Shown here: positions 10,021 through 18,709 of the stretch, piece after piece
How positions within the stretch are numbered: the stretch's first letter is position 1
How the letters are laid out: every line of letters starts with the position of its first letter
NCBI GenBank assembly: GCA_025526995.1
Contig: JAHLKG010000008.1
Location: 124,001 to 188,000, forward strand
Direction: 5' to 3'
Length of the DNA: 64,000 nt
Source of the DNA: Powellomyces hirtus
Taxonomy: Eukaryota; Chytridiomycota; Chytridiomycetes; Spizellomycetales; Powellomycetaceae
The notes under the pieces: generated by a model
What the model saw: the letters and a program-made list of their open reading frames with translations, nothing else
Told to the model about the DNA's origin: nothing
Databases searched by the model: none
Translations under genes and position numbers: made by a program

Positions 10021-12719
10021 GCTGCAAAACAAAGGACCGCAATGTCTATAAACTATGGCATCAACGCTTTGGGCACATTGGACAACGAGCGCTTCAAGCT
10101 GCGAATCTGATCTACTCTCTCGATCTGCCAAACAACGTCGAACCGGAACACGCGCTGTGCTCCGGCTGCTCCCTCAGTAAATCCACTCGGCTGCCCTTCA
10201 ATGGGCAAAACTCTCGACCTGCAACCAAACCACTTGATCGCATACACTCGGACATTCTTGACATGGGCGCCAATCTTCTCTCCCTCTCTGGCGCCCGCTA
10301 CATCCTCACGTTCATTGACGAATACACACGGTATTCTGTCATCTACCTCCTCAAGACCAAAGATCAAACCAACGATTATTGGCAAAACTATCGCGCGTAT
10401 GCTGAACGCCATCTCGACTCCAAGATCAAGGAGCTGCGCTGCAATAACGGCGGTGAATACTATCCCCTACAGGCTGAGCTGCTCGCCAATGGGATCACGT
10501 TAAACCCTACTCACCCGTACTCCTCTCAGCAAAATGGCATTGCTGAACGGTTCAACCGTACGCTCATGGACCAGGTCCGAGCGATTCTTCATGACAGCCA
10601 CGCTCCTTTCAAACTTTGGGGAGAACTCGCTATGGCCGTCAACTACCTGCGTCAACGGACGCCATCAACGTCTCTCAACGGAGAGACCCCATACCAACGT
10701 TGGTTTGGGACCCCTGCCGATGTATTGAACCTCCGCACCATCTGGAGCGTGGCCTATATGCATCAACCTGTGTGCCGTCGCACACACCGCAAGCTCGGAG
10801 CTCACGCTGTCGGACCGTTCCGACTAGTGGGATATCACCCCACTAAACAAGGCAACTATCGCCTTTACGATGCATCGACGGATTCGATCATCAACGCACG
10901 AGACGTCACAATTAACGAGGCTGATTACGTCAGCCCTGTTGCTCAGAGCGACACCACTCCTGAATATGTGGTTGAGCGTATCTTACTCTCTCGCAACGGT
11001 GAAGGGGGAGAGGAATTCCTGGTCAAGTGGCTTGGCTACGATGAACCAACATGGGAACCCCTCGACAACGTCAAGGATTCAGAGGCCCTGACGCGATTCA
11101 CCGGAATCGAAGATGACGGCACACCCGTAATCGCCGAACTGCATGCCGCATGCAGCACTGACATTGACAAGCCCGCCACTTACCAGGCGGCAATCAACTC
11201 GCCGTACGCGAAAGAGTGGAAACAAGCGATCGACGCTGAACTCTCGTCTCACCGCACTAACAAGACGTGGGACACGGACACCACGCAAACACCGTCTGGC
11301 ACTCACCTTGTTGATTCCAAATGGGTCTTCAAAGTCAAACGCAACGCCGATGGTTCCATCAAGAAGTTCGTCGCCCGAGGCTTCACGCAGCGTAAAGGCA
11401 TTGACTTCAACGAAACATATGCGCCCGTCGTCAAGTTTAACACCTTGCGGGCGCTACTCGCGCTTGCCACTAAGCTCGACCTTCACGTCCATCAGATGGA
11501 TGTCATCACCGCATTTCTCAACGGAGATCTCGACGTAGAAATCTGGATGCGGCTCCCAGCCGGCGTCGCTGATGACGTCGTCAAACTACGCCGTTCCCTT
11601 TACGGCCTCAAACAATTGCCGCGCCTATGGAACAAGGTTCTCGACTCCTTTCTTCAACAGCTCGGGTTCTCAGTATCAGAACTCAACACCGCGCTCTACA
11701 TTAAGCGGACTGACAACACAAGGATCCTGATTGTTGCCGTCTACGTGGATGATCTCATGATTTTTGCATCAAACCTCGATGACCTGCTTGCTCTCAAATC
11801 CGCGCTTGCCGAACGCTTCAAGATGGAGGACATGGGGGAGATCTCTTTCCTTCTCGGTCTTCAGATTACGCGCGACCGGTCAAAGCGATGCATTACCATC
11901 GGCCAACAGAAGTACATCAAAGACATGATCGACAAGTTTAACCTTAACGGCATGCGGCCGCATCACATCCCGATGGACCCGACCTTACATCTAAATGCGC
12001 ACGATGGAGCCGACGCCCTCGACGCATCAGGAATCAAGGAATATCAGTCGATCATTGGAACACTAATGTATCTGATGTTAGGGACTCGCCCTGACCTGGC
12101 CTACTCAGTTTCCCGTTTATCTCAGTTTCTGGCAGCACCGACGGCCGCACACATGATGGCCGCAAAGAAAGGATGCGCATACGCAAACACAACCAGTGAT
12201 CTCTCTCTTGTCTTCCAAGATGGGGGAGATATTGTCGGATATTCGGATGCCGACTACGCACGCTGTACGGACACGCGTTGCTCAACCTCCAGCTATGTAT
12301 TCATGCTCAACGGAGCTGCTATTTCATGGAAATCTCAACGTCAAAAATCAACGGCGCTATCCACAGCAGAAGCAGAATACATTGCACTCGCGGAATGTGC
12401 AAAGGAAGCACTCTGGATCCAGGGTCTCCTATCCGAACTGTCAGCAACGGAGCAGACAGCAGTTCTCATCTATGAGGACAATCAGGCCGCTATCAAGCTT
12501 GCCGCCAATCCAACGCATCACCAACGAACCAAACACATCGATGTCCGTTATCACTTCCTGCGAGACCTCGTCGGTAACGAGCGCATTCACCTACAGTACA
12601 TTGAGTCCAAGCTCATGCTGGCTGACACCCTGACGAGACCGCTACCTTGCCCATTACTTGATGATCTGCGACATCGAACTGGACTCCAAACAAAATCAGA
12701 TTACGCCAAATCTCACTGA
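10021..12719 (+). CDS. Copia A integrase with chromodomain, reverse transcriptase, RNase H
   Basis: The frame opens at the element B exit and reads YKLWHQRFGHIGQRALQAAN with CSGC (the His/Cys zinc domain of copia integrases), an integrase core, then a chromodomain (PEYVVERILLSRNGEGGEEF, LVKWLGYDEPTWEPLDNV). Next come a copia reverse transcriptase with VYVDDLMIF and an RNase H ending in KHIDVRYHFLRDLV. The usual integrase DNGGEY motif is NNGGEY (CNNGGEYYPLQ), so the second catalytic Asp is Asn. NGIAERFN keeps the Glu. No stop codons interrupt the frame; it stops at 12717-12719, 18 bp short of the antisense gene's end. Confidence 0.92.
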
Positions 12720-12737
12720 TATACACCCGTTATAAGT

Positions 12738-13178
12738 CTAGTTGAAATACACCCGCCGCAACCACCATCTCAATCGACGGTCCGACTTGTTGCATTTTGG
12801 GCAACGTATTTCTCCACTTCGATGCACCAGACCCCGTGAACAGCTCTCACACAGAAAACAGGGGTTTCTTTCTCCACAGGCGTGCGGCGTCCGACAGTCT
12901 TTTCTTTCGTAACACCTGTCACACCGCCTTCTCGTTACCTCCCCTTCAAAGAGGTTAATCCACTCTTTTCTGTGCAATGCGAGATATCAGTACCCTGAAA
13001 CCAGCACAACGGGGCTCCTTCCTCACCTGCAGATAACACATCTGCGTGCGGCGTCGTCAGGTGTCACCCAAATGTACTTCAAACACCGGAAGCACAGCAG
13101 GTGCCCGCAGTCCCCACAGAATTCGGCATCTCGAAAAAGACAAACGGGACACTTTGGAGCTCGACCGTTTTGTGGCAT
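12738..13178 (-). CDS. Antisense RING-like zinc-finger gene in copia A
   Basis: Opposite to gag-pol, between its stop and the 3' LTR. Exon 1 is 13178-13027, exon 2 is 12969-12738; the 57-nt intron has GTGAGG, an ACTGAT branch-like site and CAG, and phase fits, giving 127 residues. Exon 1 has CPVC (res 10-13), CGDCGHLLCFRC (22-33) and CVIC (48-51): a C3HC4 RING pattern with the typical CGHxxCxxC core. Exon 2 has RRCDRCYERKDC, then CGERNPCFLCESC and CPKC: a second RING-like cluster. The gene starts 25 bp inside the 3' LTR edge, so the LTR could supply the promoter. RING fingers often act as ubiquitin ligases, but no function is shown. Unspliced reading would stop right after the first finger. 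Confidence 0.75.
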
Positions 13179-13202
13179 GTTTGGTCTCCAAAGTCGGGGG
13201 AG

Positions 13203-13458
13203 TGTTGAGATTGGACTTTTGAGATAAACCTGTCAAATCGACAGCGCTCCAAGACTCCACGTGACCCCCGCTGCGCAATGGTGCTTCATCTGACCGCGAA
13301 TGCTTAGATAGCTTGCACAGCCACCTTTCTTCTTCGTAGTGTAGCTCTCCTTCACCCGTACTTTACACTTAACAACAACACAATCATCCATTGTCATCGA
13401 GAGTGTCGAGCTAGCTTTTCTCTGTTGCACTACCCCTTCACCGGACCTACGCACAACA
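13203..13458 (+). repeat. Copia A 3' LTR
   Basis: 256 bp; differs from the 5' copy by a 1-bp indel and about five substitutions, mostly transitions. Preceded by a purine tract (GGGGGAG, 13196-13202) that fits the plus-strand primer. Confidence 0.94.
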
Positions 13459-13463
13459 TACGT

Positions 13464-14024
13464 TCGCTGCGCCGAAGCTACTGCAACAGTTGCATTACAC
13501 CGCTTCTGTGCTGCCATTGTGCACATCTATGCCGCTGCTTACCTGAGACCGCCAAACCAAAATGACCTAAATTATATATTGCGAATCAACAGGCAACGTG
13601 GTTTTCCTGGACTGCTTGGTTCTCTGGACTGCATGCACTGGGCATGGAAGAACTGTCCTTGAGCGTGGGCCGGTCAGTTTCAAGGCAAGGAAAAGGTTCC
13701 GACGATTATTTTGGAAGCGGTTGCAACCTACGATTTACGAATTTGGCATTGCTTTTTCGGCGTCCCCGGCGCTAACAATGACATTAATGTCCTGGACCGC
13801 TCCCCTCTCTTTGATGACCAACTGGCTGGTTGCACACCAAACCTTGATTACGAGATTAATGGATGTCAGTACACTCAAGGTGCGTTGCGTGGTGCGTTGT
13901 GCGTACCTGCGCATTGCGTGGTACAATACTGCATAGCATATACTCACAAAGAGCATTACTAGGATATTATTTGGTGGATGGAATATACCCTCCTTGGGCG
14001 ATGTTTGTGCAGATGTTCTCACAG
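13464..14024 (+). pseudogene. Harbinger DDE transposase, middle part with premature TGA
   Basis: This continues the transposase after copia A. It holds the first catalytic Asp (GSLDCMHWAWKNCP), a TGA stop at 13660-13662, then AWAGQFQGKEKVPTIILEAV and the second catalytic Asp region (NNDINVLDRSPLF). Exon 2 ends at 13879; intron 13880-13962; exon 3 from 13963 gives GYYLVDGIYPPWAMFVQMFS and stops at the inversion breakpoint 14024. The stop sits where related proteins read CPxAW, so it looks like a point mutation, probably CGA to TGA (inference). The third catalytic residue is on the inverted piece at 16064-16434. Confidence 0.88.
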
Positions 14025-14285
14025 CTCACCAGCCTAAGCCTAGACACGCGTCGGGAAGGGTCCCGCGTGAGATGGATGCTAGCGTCAGCATCCCGAAGGG
14101 TACTAGACCTCAGGGATGGCCACGGATGGCCATCACGTGACCAGGGCCGCTCCGCGGCCTAGAAGAAAAGTAGGAATGCTCCGACGAAGGCGCATTCAAG
14201 ACTTAGAGATCTTACAGTAGAATTAGACATAGGGAATTCCCGAATAAGAAGACTAGACTCTGGCAACGGACCTAGTATTATTACA
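14025..14285 (+). repeat. Gypsy C 3' LTR, inverted and missing its first 15 bp
   Basis: About 98% identical by eye to the 5' LTR but in the opposite direction; ends ATTATTACA followed by GTTGA (14286-14290). The missing first 13 bp are at 16435-16447. Confidence 0.92.
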
Positions 14286-15324
14286 GTTGATTGCTCAAAA
14301 CCCGCATTCTGTTGCTGCGCAAGCTTTGCTAAAACAGAACCCGGCTGCGTATACTGGAGCTACCTACACAGAATCTGGAGAAAGCAGCCTACTTGTCCCG
14401 CCTATACATCTCCCTTTGGCTTTGCCAGCTCCGCCACAGGCCACACCGCTAACTCCATGCCAAACACCTGCACCGCAAGCGCAAGCCACACCTCCCTCAG
14501 AATCATTCTTGTGGCGTGGTGCAAGAGGAAAAGGGTTCTCTTGCACAGAAGACGAGCGTCTATGCGTGGTCTGGATTCAGATATCTGAGGACCCCATCAC
14601 CGGCAACGAGCAGAAAGCGGATGCATTTTGGAGTCGAATCCATAAGGTGTTCAACGACAATCCACCAGACGAAGCGCGGACCAGAAGCTCGTTGAAAAAC
14701 CGCTGGGGGGTTGTGTCTTGTGCGGTTGCCAAATTCGCAGGACATATACGCTCAGCCACAGCTTCATTGCCCAGTGGTGCCACTAGAGACCAAATCGTTC
14801 TTCTAGGAGAAGACTTCTACTACGGAGCGGAAAAGCAAAAGTTTGTCCTGCTGCACGTCTACAATTTACTGCAGAACTGCCCCAGGTAAGCAATTAATTG
14901 CGTGGGAAAGTACTGCGTGGCAACATACTGCGTGATGCGTACCTGCGTACTGCGTGGTCATGTTGTGCGTACCTGCGCGATGCGCACTGCGTGGTAAAGA
15001 AATGCTTTAACATCAACTTCATTTACATTTATGGCAGACAGCGAGAAAACGCCACAAAAGGCAGCAGGAGAAGAGGACGAGGTCCGTCCAATTGGTATCA
15101 AACGAGCAAAGCGCCGACAAGATGAAGACTTATCAAAGGATGAAGAGTTGGAACTTGTGAAGCAACAGCTGGAAATACAGCAACGTGAGCTACAATTGAA
15201 GGAGGACGAGCAGCGTCTTAGCAAAGTAGAAAGACTGGTACAGCTTTTTGGGCGTGAAAGCTCCATCGCTCAAAAGGCCTTGTTTGACTTGGCCAAAGAG
15301 CTGCAAAATGAGGATAGCAGCTAG
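14286..15324 (+). pseudogene. Harbinger Myb/SANT-like second protein, main part
   Basis: PIF/Harbinger elements usually encode a second, Myb-like DNA-binding protein that helps the transposase enter the nucleus and bind the ends. Here the frame from 14291 holds GKGFSCTEDERLCVVWIQIS and DEARTRSSLKNRWGVVSCAV, the tryptophan-spaced SANT/Myb-like fold of this family. Intron 14886-14999 (114 nt) preserves the frame. Exon 2 (15000-15324) encodes a basic patch (IGIKRAKRRQ) and a long Gln/Glu-rich coiled coil (EELELVKQQLEIQQRELQLK), ending NEDSS-stop. An AATAAA lies just downstream (about 15338). The first 13 codons are stranded at 21404-21443. In the original element this gene ran opposite to the transposase. 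Confidence 0.85.
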
Positions 15325-15400
15325 TATTCATGCATGAATAAAAAAACTGTCTACCGGTTAAGGTAGCCACCGAGTTTAACGGTCGCTTTGCTCGGGACTT

Positions 15401-15863
15401 TCACCCACTTCCTCCTCCTCCACTTGCTCCTGCGCCTCCTCCTCCATTTCCTCTTTGCCCCGTCCCCTCTTCTCCCCTCCTTCTTCCCTCCCCTTCCCTC
15501 CAAGTAAAGGCGCGGACCCATTTCTCCGCGTATGCGGTCACTTGATCAAACTTGGTCTGAGTTACAAGTTGCCGCAGTTAGTACAAACGAGGTCAGCAAA
15601 AAATAATGTTACACTTACCTTTGCCGCGGCCATATCCCAGTTTACCTCGTCAAGGTACTCCTTCATTGCCTCTTGGTAGAGGCGTGGGTACTGGAGCTGC
15701 AGCTGACAAAGCTGCACTGCGCGCCTTGCAACCTGATACAAAGAAATTAAGTGGTATGTCATAGGTACTATAGAAGCTCAACAAATCTAACAAGAGCTGC
15801 TGCATCCTCTTCAGCTTGACGCTCAGCGTCAGTTTGGATTCTTGGCTTTGTGGGGCAAGGCAT
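15401..15863 (-). CDS. Possible third Harbinger gene (unknown, small, spliced)
   Basis: Minus-strand exons lie between the transposase stop and the Myb gene end. Exon a (ATG 15863) reads MPCPTKPRIQTDAERQAEED; exon b reads RRAVQLCQLQLQYPRLYQEA and MKEYLDEVNWDMAAAK; then GTAAGT, a perfect TACTAAC branch site and CAG lead to exon c, TKFDQVTAYAEKWVRAFTW, followed by an Arg/Gly-rich tail. The donor after exon a is unclear (candidate sites are weak), so the join is tentative. In the un-inverted element it would follow the transposase on the same strand by about 200 bp. No family recognised; it could be an accessory transposition protein or a domesticated stretch. Confidence 0.5.
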
Positions 15864-16063
15864 TGTGATGAGGAAACAGCAGGGCATTGCTACCCTAGTA
15901 TAGTATAAGTATAAAAACGCTTTTGAGACATATTGACATGTGTCAAAGAAACAGTTAACCCTTTTAAGGGATATATCAAAAGGTTCCAGTTTGCGTGGCA
16001 CGCTCGCATGCTCTCATTAAGTCGCACTGACATGTTTTAGGGATCGCAAACAATTTGTGTAAT

Positions 16064-16434
16064 TTATTGACTACCCTTCCATTCCCATAAATGTTGTATC
16101 AGGTCTGCGCGCAACTGATGATGAAGCACAGAATCACGCAATGTTTTTCTCCTTATTTGTTGCAATGTTTCTTCGCGACCGCCCAGAGAGATGTTAATGT
16201 CGGCAAAATCCTCTGCTATATCTTCCATTGCTGCATCTCCTTGATCCTCAATAATCATGTTGTGCAAAATCACACCGGTTTTCATGATATTTCCCAGTTG
16301 CGCGCGATGCCATCCACAAGCGGGCCGTTGAATAATGTGCCACCGCGCTTGTAATGCTCCAAAGGCACGCTCTATGTCTTTGCGCACTGCCTCCTGCATT
16401 TGGGCAAAGAACTTCTTTTTTTCGCAGTCAGGCC
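16064..16434 (-). pseudogene. Harbinger DDE transposase, inverted C-terminal part
   Basis: On the minus strand this reads DCEKKKFFAQMQEAVRKDIE then RAFGALQARWHIIQRPA and ends HLWEWKGSQ-stop (16066-16064). The Glu in KDIERAFG is the third DDE residue. It lies on the strand opposite the rest of the transposase. If 14025-16434 is flipped back, the frame runs from FVQMFSQ straight into PDCEKKKFF, the normal spacing of the family. So it is the same gene, broken by an inversion, not a second copy. Confidence 0.88.
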
Positions 16435-16447
16435 ACGCCTCATTACA

Positions 16448-16894
16448 CCCCCCTTAGATTCGCGACTATCTCTTAGGCTCGAATCTCTTCAGCGAGGCAA
16501 AGCTTGCCTAAGCCGGGCGGCGGCGGGTTAACGGATGCTGACGTGGTTGTGGGAAGATGAGGCTGGGGAGGCGGCCCTGGCGCGGGTCGCGTCGCGGTAG
16601 TCTCCGACGGGTAGTCTCCACCCTTCGTGGTGCGCGAAATCGTCGGAAAGTCTATTTCTCTCTTCGCAGGGGCCCTAGATGAATCACGAGTAGCTTCCTC
16701 CATGCGGATTTCAATAAGTAACATCTGCTGCGCTCCGTAGGGGATGAAACACTAACACCTGAATTTCCAAGCGTTCCCAAGCAGGTCAAGCCTTTAAAAG
16801 GTACTGCCCGTTGAATCTCCCCCTCTCGCTCTTCTTTTCTTTGTAGCTCGACGAACTCACACCACACACACACACATACGCACACACACACACC
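16448..16894. promoter_or_regulatory. Gypsy C 3' end: purine tract and antisense-gene upstream region
   Basis: On the gypsy strand AAGGGGGG abuts the LTR start at 16447, a good plus-strand primer tract. In the other direction this stretch is the 5' flank of the antisense RING gene and ends in a CA-dinucleotide leader. Confidence 0.6.
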
Positions 16895-17645
16895 ATGGCT
16901 GACACCCCCAACAACTCTCCTCCCCCCCCCCCCAACACCACCACCACCACCCTGGGCAAGCGCCAGCCCGCCCAGCAACTTGCGAAAGGCGCAACCAAGC
17001 GGGCCCAGCCCGCCCGGATGAGTAGGGGTCGGTGCTCGTCCTCGGCTGTGGCAACTCGTCTCATGTTCCCCGTCTTCCCTTGTTGTCTACAGGACCCCTC
17101 GGTCCATGAAAAGTCCACCCCCGAGAGGTCGGCCGACTTGCCCTCTTGCTGGAAGTGCAACCAATTCCGCAAGAGCAAGATGTTCACATCGGAATGCCAC
17201 CATTTGGTGTGCCGGCCCTGCATCGTGGCGGCGGCCGACGACACGGTATGTCCCCCCCCTTCGCTGAGAGGCGGCCTGATGTCTTCCTAACGGTGTGGTT
17301 CCTTTGTTCCTTTGCTTTCCAGAACAACGGCCCTCAGGGCCAGTTGACGTGCAGCGCCCCCCACTGCGGCCGGGTTCTCTTCTTTGCGGCCATCCCCGCT
17401 GGGTGCCAGTTCGCTGGCTGCAACCATGTCGGAGCGGACCTCCGCATGTTTCCATGCAACCATCTCCACTGCATGGGCCACGTCCGCGCGTAAGTAGTAC
17501 TCTTCAGCCTGCTGCTGTCGTACCTGACTAACACAGCTCTCTCCGCAGCGAGATGAACGTGGCAAATTACACCCCCCTCCGGTGCGGGTTGGGCAACCGG
17601 TGCCACAGCAACTGGTGCCAATTCTCCTTCACCAAGATTGGTTGA
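16895..17645 (+). CDS. Antisense RING-like zinc-finger gene in gypsy C
   Basis: Opposite to gypsy pol, close to the 3' LTR. ATG 16895 sits in CACCATGG after a CA-rich leader. Exons 16895-17245, 17323-17489 and 17549-17645; introns have GTATGT/GTAAGT, CTAAC branch sites and CAG, phase fits, 204 residues. A Pro/Thr-rich N-terminus is followed by CWKC (about res 85-88) and ECHHLVCRPC (about 99-108), completed by LTCSAPHC after intron 1: a RING-type C-x2-C...C-x-H-x2-C-x2-C pattern. Exon 2-3 carry a second cluster (CQFAGCNH, FPCNHLHCMGH, LRCGLGNRCHSNWC). An extra intron near 17020-17092 ending CTACAG is possible but not needed. Its position and double-finger plan match the copia A antisense gene despite little sequence likeness. 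Confidence 0.72.
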
Positions 17646-17880
17646 TTAGTTCTCCCCCCCCCTCCTTCTTGTACATACTTTCACTTGTTGTCTGTTGCTC
17701 CTTCGGGGCCTGGCCTTCGGCCCGTATAATCAAATTCAGTACCACAATCTCATCGCTGTACTTGCCTTCTCATCGCTGTGCTCCCTTGAGCCTTATAGCA
17801 TTTCGTATGCGTCCGCTGTGTCCAATGTCACTCGGCTTCCTCCCGGCTATGGTGCTCATGGTAGATGCCCTGCATCACAC

Positions 17881-18660
17881 TTCCCCGTTGGGAAGACCGC
17901 CCAGCGGTTCCCCGGCCATCGTCCAACGATGCCGGTATCTCACCTAGTGAGGTCTACTGCCTCGCAGTCTTTGGCTCATCGCCCAGCAATCCCGGCATCT
18001 CGCCCAGCGAGGTATCTTGCCCAGCGACCTTCGGCCCATCGTCAAACGATGCCGGCATCTCACCTCGTGAGGTCTACTGCCTTGCAGTCTTTGGCTCATT
18101 GCCCAGCGATCCCGGCATCTCGCCCAGCAAGGTATGTCGCCCAGCGACCTTTGGCCCATCGTCAAACGATGCCGGTATCTTGGCCGAAGCCCTTCTCTTC
18201 CCCTTTGCGTGGGTATGTACTACGGCCATGGTCCCTGCAGGTCTCGAGGTACGCTGCCATGCAAATCTGGTGCCGGTCACCTTGCATTGGCAGCCGGTCG
18301 ATGCCCAGCATCACCCTTCTCACCCAGTGAGGTATGCCGCCCAGCGGCCTTCGGCCCATCGTCAAACGATGCCGGTATCTTGGCCGAAGCCCTTCTCTTC
18401 CCCTTCGCGTAGGTATGTACCACGGCCATGGTCCCCGCGGGTCTCGAGGTACGCCGCCATGCAAATCTGGTGCCGGTCACCTTGCATCGGCAAGCCGTCG
18501 GCTCATCGCCCAGCAATCCCGGCATCTCACCCAGTGAGGTATGCTCCCCAGCAGCCTTCGGCCATCGTCCAACGATGCCGGCATCTCACCCAGCGAGGCA
18601 TGCTGTCCAACAGCCTCCGGCCATTGTCCAACGATGCCGGAATCTCGCACTATAATGTCC
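17881..18660. repeat. Array of about 19 short palindromes with mostly CCA loops (gypsy C)
   Basis: Between pol and the antisense gene. Units are perfect or near-perfect 5-6 bp stems around a 3-base loop, usually CCA: ACCGC-CCA-GCGGT (17896), CATCGT-CCA-ACGATG (17917), CTCAC-CTA-GTGAG (17939), CTCGC-CCA-GCGAG (17999), GTCGC-CCA-GCGAC (18136), GCCGC-CCA-GCGGC (18336), GCTGT-CCA-ACAGC (18602) and others. They are set in a higher-order repeat that includes two copies of a roughly 120-bp block with a larger nested stem (TGCCATGCAA...TTGCATTGGCA around GGTG-CCGGT-CACC). Different stems keep full pairing. Confidence 0.85.
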
Positions 18661-18709
18661 TCTACCTCAAGTAGCATCTCTCTTGTTAATTTACGGTACA
18701 GCTCACTAT

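Larger units (their letters stand above)
1936..13458 (+). mobile_element. Ty1/copia LTR retrotransposon A (contains element B)
   Basis: Long terminal repeats at 1936-2192 and 13203-13458 begin TGTTGAG and end CACAACA; the target duplication is TACGT (1931-1935 and 13459-13463). Domain order gag, protease, integrase, reverse transcriptase, RNase H is copia-type. The LTRs differ by about six changes, more than element B's, as expected if A is older. It inserted into exon 2 of the Harbinger transposase. A spliced antisense gene lies between pol and the 3' LTR. Confidence 0.95.
14025..16434. other. 2.4-kb inverted segment
   Basis: At the left edge, transposase sequence TTCTCACAG is joined to CTCACCAGCC, which is position 16 of the gypsy C LTR. 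At the right edge, the first 13 bp of that LTR (16435-16447, minus strand) are joined to GGCCTGACTGCG of the transposase. Flipping the segment restores (i) the transposase frame, (ii) two same-direction gypsy LTRs and (iii) two GTTGA target duplications. One or two bases appear lost or shared at each joint. Confidence 0.88.

Noticed and set aside
16064..16434. A second, independent Harbinger copy in reverse orientation
   Set aside because: The piece joins seamlessly to the N-terminal part at the breakpoint and no extra terminal repeats or target duplications are present, so one inverted segment explains it.
17881..18660. CRISPR-like array
   Set aside because: The units are overlapping palindromes with no constant repeat-spacer layout, in a eukaryotic retrotransposon.
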